The notes under the pieces: generated by a model | What the model was told of the DNA's origin: nothing | Seen by the model: only the letters and a program-made list of their open reading frames with translations | The model's database searches: none | Source: Helianthus annuus | Lineage: Eukaryota; Streptophyta; Magnoliopsida; Asterales; Asteraceae | DNA length: 64,000 bases | Assembly: GCF_002127325.2 (NCBI RefSeq) | Contig: NC_035433.2 | Location: 124,526,088-124,590,087, forward strand | Reading direction: 5' to 3' | Position numbers and translations under genes: made by a program | Shown here: positions 40,514 to 50,492 of the stretch, piece by piece | How positions within the stretch are numbered: the stretch's first letter is position 1 | Layout of the letters: each line of letters starts with the position of its first letter

Positions 40514-42279
40514 GGACTATCGGAGATAGGGTAGATTAGTCCGGCGTCAAGTAGCTTGATGACTTCATTTTTAACCACTTCTTGAACATTAGGATTCACT
40601 CTTCGTTGTGGTTGAATTACTGTTTTGTAGTCATCATTCATTAAAATTTTGTGCGTGCACATGGAAGGGCTTATTCCTTTAATATCTACAAGCTTCCAAG
40701 CGATCGCGTTTTTGTGTTTTTTAAATAGATTAACTAATTTCTCTTTTTCTATGTTACTTGATGTAGAAGAAATAATTACAGGTAAACCACCATCTTTGTC
40801 TAGAAAAGCATATTCCAAACCTTTAGGAAGTTCTTTGAGCTCAATGGGTGGGTCTTTAGAAGACACCTTATTTTGTGGCTCATCTAGATCAAGAACCTTA
40901 AAGGTTTGTTCTATGGCGATCTCTTCTTCGACAAAGTGGTCATCTTCTTTAGTTGTATCGGGTGGTTCAGCTTCATCTTCAATTAGGGGGTCATTATTGC
41001 CAAAAGGATATTTCATTGAACGCTCAAGATCTATGCTCCTTTTGAATGCCCCTAACTGAAGAGGTAGATTGTTGAATTTCCGGTTTTTCAAAGCCTTATG
41101 AGTTTGTACAAAAGGTTTTCCCAAGACTAGAGGAGCGTCATCAAGGATGACAAAGTCGGTTGGGATTACCATTTGATTTGTTTGAACCAAAACATCTTCA
41201 ACTACACCGATTGATCTTATCACTTTTCGATCGGATAGAAAAATGGGTATTTGAAGTGGAGTAAAGTCACTATTACTTAATTTTTCAAAAATGTAGTTAG
41301 GCATTATGTTAACACAAAGATCTTTACCAATGGTGATATTACTAATAAATGAATTTTGAAAGAAACATGGAACCGGTGTAATGTTAATTTCAAAAGGATC
41401 TTCTTTTATTAGCGAAGTTTGATCATTAGTTAACTTAACACTCACTACTTCTTTGATTTTAGCACTAGTGTTTAACTCTTTTAAAAACTTGGCATGAGGG
41501 GTTACTAAACAATGATTTTCGAAAGTAGGTGACAAGAGATTAATTTCTTCAAAATTAGACTCTTCTTGTAATTTAACGTTATCGTACTCACCTTTTTCTT
41601 TGTTTAACTCATGTGTCGGTTTTTCACTTTCTTGTTCTTCCATTTTTACATTTTCAACTATCTCTACGTTATTATTACAATTTAATTCTTCTCTTGCGCG
41701 GGATTCCTCTTCCCTTGCGCGAGATTCTTTCATGTAACGTTCGATAGTTTTAATGTGTTCTAATATCCTATTGGTCACTTCGGTGAGAGAAAAAGAATTT
41801 GGATCCTCAAAGCTTGAATCCGGTTGTTCGATCCTTAGCTCCTCATAGTACTCATATGAAGTAGATGGTTCACACCATTGTTCTTCATTGTAAGTATATG
41901 ATGGGTAAGGGTCGAAACTTTGTTCTTCATAGTACTCATATGAGGTGGGTTGTTCACGCCATGGTTCCTCATAATAAGAGTATGAAGGTGGTGGCTCATA
42001 TCTTGAATCTTCAAAGTATGAGTATGAAGGCTCATACCTTGGTTCATCAAAATATGAGTATGAGGAAGGAGGTTCATACCTTTGGTCTTCATAGGATGTG
42101 TATGAAGTTGATGGCTCGTACCTGGGCTCCTCATAATAGTTGTATGAATTGGATGGTTGATATGAGTTATTATATTGAACCGAGCGTGCGTTACGACAAT
42201 TAGTGCAATAATTACCCCTATAACCATCCTCATTATAGGTGTAGTTGTAACCTCTTGAGTATTGATCCATAAGAATCAC
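40471..42279 (-). CDS. Athila 5' ORF: Tyr/Glu/Pro-rich repeats, acidic linker, aspartic-protease region
   Basis: 602 codons, complete in this copy. Residues 1-35 include CTNCRNA. Residues about 36-165 are repeats of roughly 14-18 residues built on YEEPRYEP, SYSYFEDSRYEP and TSYEYYEE. A Glu/Lys-rich linker follows (about 170-240), then the protease-like region (NITIGKDLCVNIMP, VILDDAPLVLGKPF) and the start of RT (KLLDAGLIYPISDSPWV). It ends in an A7 run, one base out of frame with RT. The ORF begins only about 350 bases after the PBS, where a gag capsid would be expected. No capsid domain or CX2CX4HX4C zinc knuckle is recognisable. The Tyr-rich part may be a diverged or replaced Gag. Confidence 0.75.
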   Translation of the reverse strand: MILMDQYSRGYNYTYNEDGYRGNYCTNCRNARSVQYNNSYQPSNSYNYYEEPRYEPSTSYTSYEDQRYEPPSSYSYFDEPRYEPSYSYFEDSRYEPPPSYSYYEEPWREQPTSYEYYEEQSFDPYPSYTYNEEQWCEPSTSYEYYEELRIEQPDSSFEDPNSFSLTEVTNRILEHIKTIERYMKESRAREEESRAREELNCNNNVEIVENVKMEEQESEKPTHELNKEKGEYDNVKLQEESNFEEINLLSPTFENHCLVTPHAKFLKELNTSAKIKEVVSVKLTNDQTSLIKEDPFEINITPVPCFFQNSFISNITIGKDLCVNIMPNYIFEKLSNSDFTPLQIPIFLSDRKVIRSIGVVEDVLVQTNQMVIPTDFVILDDAPLVLGKPFVQTHKALKNRKFNNLPLQLGAFKRSIDLERSMKYPFGNNDPLIEDEAEPPDTTKEDDHFVEEEIAIEQTFKVLDLDEPQNKVSSKDPPIELKELPKGLEYAFLDKDGGLPVIISSTSSNIEKEKLVNLFKKHKNAIAWKLVDIKGISPSMCTHKILMNDDYKTVIQPQRRVNPNVQEVVKNEVIKLLDAGLIYPISDSPWVSPVQVVQKKEV

Positions 42280-42626
42280 TCAACAGACCACAACTGAGTC
42301 TCGGGACCAGAAAACAAAAATAAGACGGAAACAGAAGCTGGACACGGCCCCGTGGTCAGGGTCTGTATCTGGGCGTTTTAATTAAAGTTACTGGTCACGT
42401 TGAGCACGGGGGCGTGTTTAGTGAGCACGGCCCCGTTTTAGACTCTGTATCTGGGTATCTAGCTAAAAATATGCAGCACGAGGGCGTGTTCAGCGAGCAC
42501 GGCCCCGTGTTCAGGCTACTGTAAATGCAAACTAAACTAAAATGCAGAAAAATGTGCGCCGCGTTTTAAAAAGGTTTTGAAAAACTGATTAGGCCGTTGA
42601 TTTTAAGCTTTCTTAAAATCCTCGTG
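42280..42626 (-). other. Athila leader between PBS and first ORF
   Basis: Non-coding. It carries CACGGCCCCGTG at 42343-42356 and paired CACGGGGGCGTGTT / CACGGCCCCGTTTT and CACGAGGGCGTGTT / CACGGCCCCGTGTT phrases (42405-42515), the same family as in the LTR and 3' spacer. Confidence 0.75.
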
Positions 42627-42644
42627 TCCCCGGCAACGGCGCCA
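42627..42644 (-). other. Primer-binding site, tRNA-Asp type
   Basis: On minus TGGCGCCGTTGCCGGGGA, 6 bases from the 5' LTR. This is the PBS known for Athila/Cyclops-type elements. Confidence 0.9.
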
Positions 42645-43765
42645 AAAACTTGATGCGTGTGTAGTGTGTATATAATTTAGATATATTATTAAGCCCTTTT
42701 TACACCTTTAGCCAAGTTTTAAATTTATAAAACACGATATTTACTAACACTAAACACACATATGGGCAAGTGCACCCATCGTGGACGTAGTATAGTGTTG
42801 GTAAGATACCGAGGTCGTCCAAGGACACAAGAGCTTTTAGTACCGGTTTACCTCAACGTCTAATCAAATCAAAAAGTTAGAAAAATGTTTTTAAACTAAG
42901 AAAATAAAAACTAACTAAATGCTGAAAAAAATAAAAATAAAATAAAAACAGATAGAAGATGAATCACTTGGATCCGACTCGTGTATTAGTATAACCTTTG
43001 ATTATTTTCGCACTTTTGCACTTGTTTAAGAGATTATCTTAGTTATTGTAGTAGGCCCCTCTTTTGAAGGCGACGTTACCCTCAACCCAGTAGTTTGAGT
43101 CAGCAAGGATACAATCCTAAAGGGTTGGATTATTGGAAGATAATGAATTAAGTTATTAATGCAAATTGTGGTAGGCCCCGCTTTTGGCGGTGACGTTACC
43201 CTCGGCTAAGTAGTCTGAGTCAGCAGGGATACAGTCCTAAATAGCTGGGTTATAGTATTAATAGTAGTTAACTTATGAGGGGGTCAAAGAGTTTGGATCC
43301 CCGCCATCCAATACCTATGGGCATTGAAGGAGATCCTACTAAATTTGACCCAGGTCCCTTGCAGGACCTCTAAACGCTGAACAAGGGCAAGACCCTTACC
43401 AAACCGTTCCCTTAACCCCCGACCAGGTAGCCAACATACCTCCATATAGACCGTGGAGATATGAATGGTGAAAATCTTTTATTTTATATAGACAGTAAAA
43501 TAATGCCAAGACACCACGGACAAACGATAAGGAAAGATCACCTTCAACATAAGTAACTAGTTATTAAAGTCATTAATACAAAACCAAATAAAAAGTGCAA
43601 AAGATTAAAAATAGAAAGTATTATACTAAACACTTGTCTTCACCAAGTGATGTAAGAGACTTAGGCAAACATGGCCTTGATTGTCAAGAACTCTTACGAT
43701 CAATCTTGGATCCCGAGACGACTCACACACTCTACGATGGACAATGGATGATGGTGGTGGATGAT

Positions 43766-46563
43766 TGTCACGACCCCCGACCCCATCTAGCCGGAATCGG
43801 TGCCGTGAGCAGTCCAGTGGTACCGGTGATTATTTTGAAAAACATTGCAGCGGAAATTTCATCAGGACCGTGAGTTAGGAAAAATATCAGAGTTTAGAAA
43901 CACCGGATTTTATTTAAATGGATGGAATAAATTCTAAGTTTTACAAAGGTAGCTTTTAATAAAAACAATATTTCTTAATTTGATTTAATTAATAAAATAA
44001 GCCACTTCTTGAAGTCTTTTAGTGCCGGATCCAATCCTTACTCCAATCTACTGTAATCACCTGAAACGCGTTTTAAAAAGGTTTTGTCAGCGGGAAATAC
44101 TGAGTGAATCATTCATTTTACTGAAAACGATATATTTGTTATAATTTACAGTATTAAGAGTTTTTACATATGTTTATTATCAACCAACATTCAAGAATAG
44201 GTATTTGTCACAGACCAGCTCTGTGACTGTGGTCATATCACCATTGGCTGTCCCAATGAGTGACGTATATCACTTACTTTTAGGCTCGCCCACCTAATGT
44301 GATTAAAACAATAATAATACTGTGCACAATACCCCACATACCGGCTGTAATTTGGTGATTACATAAACTTAATCACTGTAATTATAACTTTCGGAAAATG
44401 ATTTGGAGTATTGTAAAACAGTTAATAAAAAGAGAATGACTCACAAATCAGCATGCAGTATTTGAATTAACAAGCTTCATGGTTCAGATTCTTCTGAGAA
44501 TTAGCATCTACTTTGATTGTAAGTGTATTAAGACTAATAATCCTAATTTAGGAAAGGATGCACACAAAACTGGGTTAATGATCAATACAGCTTTTACGAT
44601 AACTCACGAGATCAAATTCTCACAATGAATGACAAAGTGCAATACTTCAACTCATTTATCGTATTAACGACAAACGACAAAGTATAATACTTCAACTCAT
44701 TTATCGAATTATCGACAAACGACAAAGTATAATGCTTCAACTCATTTATCGAATTATCGACAAACGACAAAGCATAACCCAATATGGGCGGCACTTAGAC
44801 ATTCTTTGGATATATTGATCCCGGAAAATGAATCGTAATAGCGATCGAGTTAATACCCTGTATTGTAGCAGCACTTCGTGCTAGTGTGTGTTATGTAGTA
44901 AACGGATAATAACTCAACGTAGGAAACGAATTTGAACGTCGAACGAATGCCAGAAATCAAGTCCCAGGCCCCTCTATTTATAGCCTGATTTGGAACCGCC
45001 CGCGTGTCGCGACAGGATCCCCGGGATCTGTCGCGTGTCGCGTGGGAATCCAAAGTAGGCTAGGCCTGCTTCGTCACCTACTTAGGTCTGCTGAATTGAC
45101 GGAACGATAATTTTTAATTTAGACAGCGAGATATAAGGATAAACGTCAAGTAGGGAATATCCCCCCTGAGTTTTAGGGGCCCTGATCCTGATTCTGATTT
45201 TTATGAAAATTTTAGGGATTGTGTAGAATTACTTGGGTGTCTCAACTATGGTTTCCTATTGGGTAAATAAAATAATAGGCATGACTTTTGATGAAAGTTG
45301 TTTTACAAAATAGAAATAATAAATAATAAATAATAGTTTTGGGGTAAATCACAAAGAGAAATAAAATGGTGAGAAAAGAGAATGGACCCACTTTGTAACT
45401 TTAGGGTTCAACTAGAAAACCTCCTGGTATAAATTTTGGGTATAACTTTTGGGCTAAAAAAAATATATAATGTACTCATGGTAAGTATAGTACCCCTAAA
45501 TCAACCTTGTCCCGAAGTCCCGAGATAGAATCCAAACGAACTTAGTCGGGCAGAGCCTTGACATGCGTTATGGGACTCAGATCAATCGGAAAGGGTAGCG
45601 GTGATTGGGAGTTTCAATACTTAAAATAAGACAGGGAAAAGAAATATTTAAAGGAAACAAAATAGGGATTATGGAAAGAGAGAGAGGGGGCAATCGAGAG
45701 AAAGAAATGGTCTGCGCAATTTATTGAAGGAACTATACTGCTATATATATAGTTTTTTCAAGATTTGGAAAAGGAACACATGGCAGGCGTCGGGTTACTT
45801 TAAAATTTCCTGTTGGACACGTATTCATGAAACTTTGAAATTTGATTCCATATTTACTTTACACGTATACTTTTCAATTGTTGATTTAATTTTTTTTTTA
45901 TTTTTATATTTCATTTTGTTCTTATCCGATTATCTTGATGCATCCATAATTCAAAGATTTCAAGTGTTTAAATTTATTCATTTATTATTTTATTATTCTA
46001 TTCTATATGATTATTTTAAGTTATTATTATTATTGTCCATGCATACACATACGTATGCATGAGTATATATAACAAAAATTAAGTTTAGTTTTAATATTTT
46101 ATTATTATAATTAATTCAACAACTTTACTTATTTGGCACTTATAACTTCTAAAATATAACGTTTTATAAAACAATGAATATGTCTTTAGAATGAGAGTAT
46201 TTTTGTCTACATTTAGGTCTAAGTTTTTATTAAAACGGAGTAGGTTCAATTTATAATATACTTTTATAGTTTAGTTATTTAAACGGTTCCTGGGCCCATT
46301 CAGGTACTTCATATTTCTAATAATTAACTTACTCGTAAGTTATCTGTCTAATAATATAAGTTTTTATAAACTTTTTATTTTATTAGAAAGGTCACTCATA
46401 TACCGGCCAATTAATTATATTATTTCAACCAACTATATAAAATAGTGTTTAAAATTATTTGGGTTGAATATTTATATTAAAAAAATAAACTAGTTATTAG
46501 TTACTAGTGGTTAATAAATTTAACCATACTTATAATTTACATGATAAAAATAGGAATGTTACA
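43766..46563 (-). mobile_element. Layer 4: 2.8-kb solo LTR
   Basis: TGTCACGACCCCCGACCCC...GGAATGTTACA with TSD ATGAT (43761-43765, 46564-46568). It has no gag or pol. TATA box at 44974-44983 (CTATTTATAG). Immediately beyond it, on the U3 side, are the GC-rich palindromic phrases CGCGTGTCGCGACAGG and CTGTCGCGTGTCGCG (44999-45045). Hairpins lie at 44224-44272. It is the youngest layer of the nest. Confidence 0.88.
44631..44775. repeat. Tandem repeat, 45 bp x 3 plus part
   Basis: GACAAAGTATAATACTTCAA and its variants start at 44631, 44676, 44721 and 44766. The period is a multiple of 3, so a spurious 15-residue repeat ORF appears in reverse. It lies in the presumed transcribed part of the solo LTR. 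Confidence 0.88.
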
Positions 46564-47149
46564 ATGATGGTGTTATGGTGGTGGTGGGTGGTGGATGAAG
46601 TGTGAGAGAGGTGGTGTGCCAAGGGATGAGTTGGAATGAAACCAAGCACTCCTATTTATAGGCTGAACAGAAGGTTGGGCACGGCCCCGTGTCCGCTGGA
46701 CACGCCCCCGTGCCCGTCTGACACTCTCTCTCTTCATTAATTGTAATTCGCAATTACAATTCATGCGCCTGCTGTACTTTCGCCACGCCCCGTGCTCACT
46801 GGACACGGCCCCGTGGTGGGCAATAGAAGCTTCTACAGGTTTGTCTTTTCTGCTGCTTCTTGGGCACGGCCCCGTGCTGGCTGAGCACGGGGCGTGTTCA
46901 GGCTTCTGTTTTCTCTTCTTCGCTTGGGAGGATGCCGTTGAGGGTTCGGGCAGTCTACTTTTATTCCTTTTCTTGTATTTATGTTAGAATTAGCTGTCTT
47001 TTTGCTTCTTTTGTGAATTTGAGCTCATTTCATCCTGAAAATACAAAAGGAAGACAAAAACACTCTTTTTCCAACATTAGTACTTAAAAGGGTTAGTTTT
47101 ATCCTTATTTGATGTAATTTATATGTTGTATTTTACACACATCAGATAT

Positions 47150-49070
47150 GCTCGAGACTCCTGTGATCGGTGTAAGTGGTGCACTTGGTACCGTACAGGT
47201 AATGTCTCCATATCTTAAGTGCCAAAACAACTGCTCCCAATTCCAAGTCGTGCGTAGTGTAGTTCCTTTCGTGAACTTTAAGTTGGCGTGATGCGTAGGC
47301 AATGACCTTGTCACATTGCATCAACATGCAACCAAGTCCTTGGATGGAAGCGTCGCATTAAACCACAAAATCATCCGTGCCTTCAGGCAATGAGAGGATA
47401 GGCGCACTACAAAGTCTATCTTTCAAGTGCTGAAATGCGGATTCCTGTGCATCACCCCAACGATAGGTGACACCCTTCTGAGTTAGTGAAGTGAGAGGCT
47501 GCGCAATCTTTGAGAAATCCTTGATAAACCTTCTGTAATATCCTGCCAAACCCAAGAATTGGCGGATTTCTGTGGGTGTACGGGGTGCAGGCCAGTTCTT
47601 GATCGAGTCAACCTTGGATGGATCAACATGAATCCCATCCTTGTTTACCACATGGCCTAGAAAGTGGACTTCGCGAAGCCAGAAGTCACATTTCGAAAAT
47701 TTGGCATACAACTACTCTGTTCGAAGAAGTTCCAAAATAAGCCTCGGGTGTTGCTCGTGTTCTTCCTGACTCTTCGAATAGATCAGGATATCGTCGATGA
47801 AAACTATGACAAACTTATCCAGGTAAGATTTGCACACTCGGTTCATGAGATCCATGAAGACCGCAGGTGCATTCGTCAATCCGAAAGGCATGACCAAAAA
47901 CTCGTAGTGCCCGTAACGAGTTCTAAATGTTGTTTTGAAGACGTCCTCATCTCGGACTCTCAGTTGATGGTAGCCCGACCTCAGGTCAATCTTTGAGTAG
48001 AAACTCGACCCTTGCAACTGGTCGAATAAGTCAGCAATTCGTGGAAGAGGATAACGATTCTTCACGGTCACCTTGTTGAGTTCGTGGTAATCAATACACA
48101 TTCTGAAGGTACCGTCTTTCTTCTTCACGAATAACACTGGATCTCCCCAAGGCGAAGAGCTAGGACGTATGAAACCCTTTTCCAAGAGTTCTTGTAGTTG
48201 CGTGGACAGTTCTTCAAGTTCTGATGGAGCTAGACGATAAGGTGCTCGAGCTATGGGCGCTACTCCAGGAGCTAGCTCGATTTGAAATTCAACCTGACGA
48301 TGAGGTGGAAGGCCAGGTAATTCCTCAGGAAATACCTCAGGAAAATCACGTACAATAGGTATGTCTTCTATCTTCCTTTCTTCCGAGGATGTATCAGAAA
48401 CGAGGGCTAGAATAGCAGTGTGGCCCTTTCGCAACCACTTCTGGGCCTTAAGGAAAGATATGATGCCCACAACAGCACCACTCTTGTCGCCATGAATTAC
48501 GAGGGGTTCTTTACCAGAACGAGGGATGCGGACCATCTTCTCGTTGCAAAGAATTTCCGCTTGCTGATGAGATAACCAATCCATCCCTATAACAACGTCG
48601 AAACTACCCAGAACGATAGGAATAAGATCGATAGAGAAGATCTGACCAGCTAGGACGAGGTTACAGCCCTTAACTATGTGTGTGGCTTCAAGACTTTTAC
48701 CGTTTGCTAGTTCTACCATGTGGTTAGTGTTCAGGAGTGTTGGAGTGCGCTTAAGCATTTGGCTAACTTTTAAGGACACATAACTAGTATCGGCACCCGA
48801 ATCAAATAAAACAGTAACAAAGAAGTCGTCCAGAAGAAACTTACCCATCACAACGTTGGGATCGTTCCTTGCATCACCCTGACCAATCACGAAGGCACGA
48901 CCTCGGGCGCCATTGCCATTATTGTTACCCCCGTTGTTGCCTCCATTGTTGCCTCCATTGTTGTTCCCGTTTCCTTGGTTGTTGTTGTTCTGATTCTGGT
49001 TCAGCTGAGGGCAGTTCCTCTTAAAGTGGCCTTCAGCGCCACACTGAAAGCATCCTTTATTGCCCTTCTG
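47150..49070 (-). pseudogene. Layer-2 gag end, protease, RT and start of RNase H
   Basis: It continues in frame from the gag ORF across a TAA (49073-49071). A zinc knuckle ([14 protein letters not shown]), Asn/Gly-rich linker, protease [14 protein letters not shown] ([31 protein letters not shown]) and RNase H ([24 protein letters not shown]) follow. Further in-frame stops are TAG at 47712-47714 and TAA at 47355-47357 (after DDFVV). The gene is cut at 47149 by the Athila insertion and continues at 24268. It normally encodes the Ty3-type polyprotein that copies element RNA in virus-like particles. Confidence 0.9.
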
Positions 49071-50188
49071 TTACTGTTGCTGGTGGTTCTGTGGAGCTTG
49101 TGGCTGCTGTTGACGATTCTGATTCGCAGGACGTGAGCTCCTGCAATCCTTGGCTTCATGACCCAGCTTGTTACACCTCAGACAACGACCCTTGTGGCAC
49201 TGCCTGCTATGATGCTTGTTGCACCGGTTGCACTTGGGGTGGTTCCCTCGGTATCCACCCTGTCCTTGATTACCAGAAGATTGCTGACCAGGACTCTGGT
49301 AGTCATCAGTCTTTCGCTGCTGGGACTGAGACTGAACTGAAGTAGAACCCTTACCCGAAATTCCATCCCACTTGCGCTTGTTATCACTGGGAGCATCAGT
49401 AGTAGTAGCGCTAATACGCGTGGGCATCTTGTTCTGCTCAATTGCCTGATCAGTGAGATGATGAGCCAACCGGATGATTTGCTGAATGGTGCCAAGGTTA
49501 GCTGAGGTCACGTGGCTTTGAATTTCTGGCACTAAACCCTTAAGGTACAACTCGATACGCTTGATAGGAGGATCCACCATAGTAGGACACAAGATAGCTA
49601 GTTCGTTCGATCTCTTTGTGTATGCCTCGATCTCAGACCCTGTCATCTTCAAATTGAAAAATTCCACCTCTAGCTTGTGGATGTCGTCACGACTACAGTA
49701 CTCTTCTTTGATCAAATCTTTGAAGTCGTTCCATGGGGTGGCATTAGCAACCGCCAGCCCTAGCAGTTGAACCTGTGCTTTCCACCAGGTTAACGCAGCA
49801 CCTTCGAGTGTTCCAGTAGCAAATTTCACCCTACGATATTCAGGGCATTCACACATCTCAAAAACAGACTCAATCCTCTTGAACCAGTGAAGAAGACCTA
49901 CAGCTCCTTCTGTGCCGCTGAAAGTACTAGGTCGGCAATCCATGAATGTTTTGAACGTGCACACAGGAGGTTGTGCAGGCTGACCTGTCGTGAGAGTAAG
50001 GAAGGACAAAGTTTATCACAAGGGTTGGTTTATGAGAGTAGGATCTAAACATCCTAGGATAGGTCGAAATAGCAGGTTATACCTCCTGCTGGAGCTGCTG
50101 CGAGTGCCTCAGCAACTTGTTCATTGATCAAAGCCATCAACTGGGCTTGAGTCAGGTTGATACCACCACGTCCTCCGCGTCCGTTCAT
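49071..50188 (-). pseudogene. Layer-2 gag with intron-like interruption
   Basis: ATG at 50188 (MNGRGGRGGINLTQAQLMAL). The frame runs to 50083, where GT begins a 98-bp segment ending AG at 49985; removing it rejoins the frame exactly (GGA G/GT CAG). The capsid region (FSGTEGAVGLLHWFKRIESVF, GAALTWWKAQVQ) and zinc knuckle CLRCNKLGHEAKDC follow up to a TAA at 49071. Gag forms the particle and binds RNA. Whether the interruption is spliced or an inactivating insertion is undecided. Confidence 0.82.
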
Positions 50189-50475
50189 GATCTTCACAAC
50201 GAAGCAACGTAAGTGAGAAAAGTGTCGCGAAAGTGCGTAAGCGTGGGGCGACAGAAGAGAGTAATCACACAAGGCTCAAATAGCAGTTATCACGTTAACT
50301 AATGCACTATGTGAACTATCAAAAAAACAATATAAACGTAAATCATACCACCTATTGCATCGAGTCTTGCACGTGGAGCGAAGCGTCGTTGTGGATAGTT
50401 GAGCACTGTACAGATTATAGTCTGGTTTTATCAAAAAGCTTTTCCCCTTTTTAAAACCAAGTTCACTATAACCAA

Positions 50476-50489
50476 TGGCTCTGATACCA
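50476..50489 (-). other. Primer-binding site, initiator tRNA-Met type
   Basis: On minus TGGTATCAGAGCCA, 3 bases from the 5' LTR: the standard initiator-Met primer site of plant Ty3/gypsy elements. Confidence 0.93.
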
Positions 50490-50492
50490 ATC

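Larger units (their letters stand above)
33837..41995 (-). repeat. Second copy of 25661-33823 (8.16 kb), probable false duplication
   Basis: Co-linear at a near-constant offset of about 8172, essentially identical. It repeats part of the 3' LTR (to 34142), the PPT, spacer, ORF-1, integrase, RT, protease and linker. I saw only a few differences, concentrated within about 200 bases of the gap (e.g. G at 33666 versus A at 41838) and in homopolymers. It is either one locus present on two overlapping contigs or a real tandem Athila. Confidence 0.9.
24274..47144 (-). mobile_element. Layer 3: Athila-type Ty3/gypsy retrotransposon inserted in layer-2 RNase H
   Basis: Bounded by TGATGCGTGTG...TACACACATCA with TSD GATAT (24269-24273, 47145-47149). 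The insertion lies in the RNase H segment between EHI and FKQKE. On the minus strand: 5' LTR (right, itself interrupted), tRNA-Asp-type PBS, Tyr-rich/protease ORF, RT, RNase H-integrase, long spacer, Athila ORF, spacer, PPT, 3' LTR (left). As printed, the internal region appears twice around 13 Ns. With the overlap and the solo LTR removed, the length is about 11.9 kb. Pol style (YGTFAYRRMPFGLCNAPATF) and PBS identify Athila. Confidence 0.92.
42651..47144 (-). repeat. 5' LTR of the Athila element, split by a solo LTR
   Basis: Pieces 42651-43765 and 46569-47144 join at the duplicated ATGAT. Compared with 24274-25968 there are a modest number of substitutions and 1-3-base indels. TATA (ATTTATAGG on plus) is at about 46652-46662. 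The 14-bp palindrome is damaged by one base here (46735-46765). Confidence 0.9.

Noticed and set aside
43766..46563. Complete retrotransposon in the Athila 5' LTR
   Set aside because: No gag/pol, PBS or second LTR inside; ends and 5-bp duplication fit one solo LTR.
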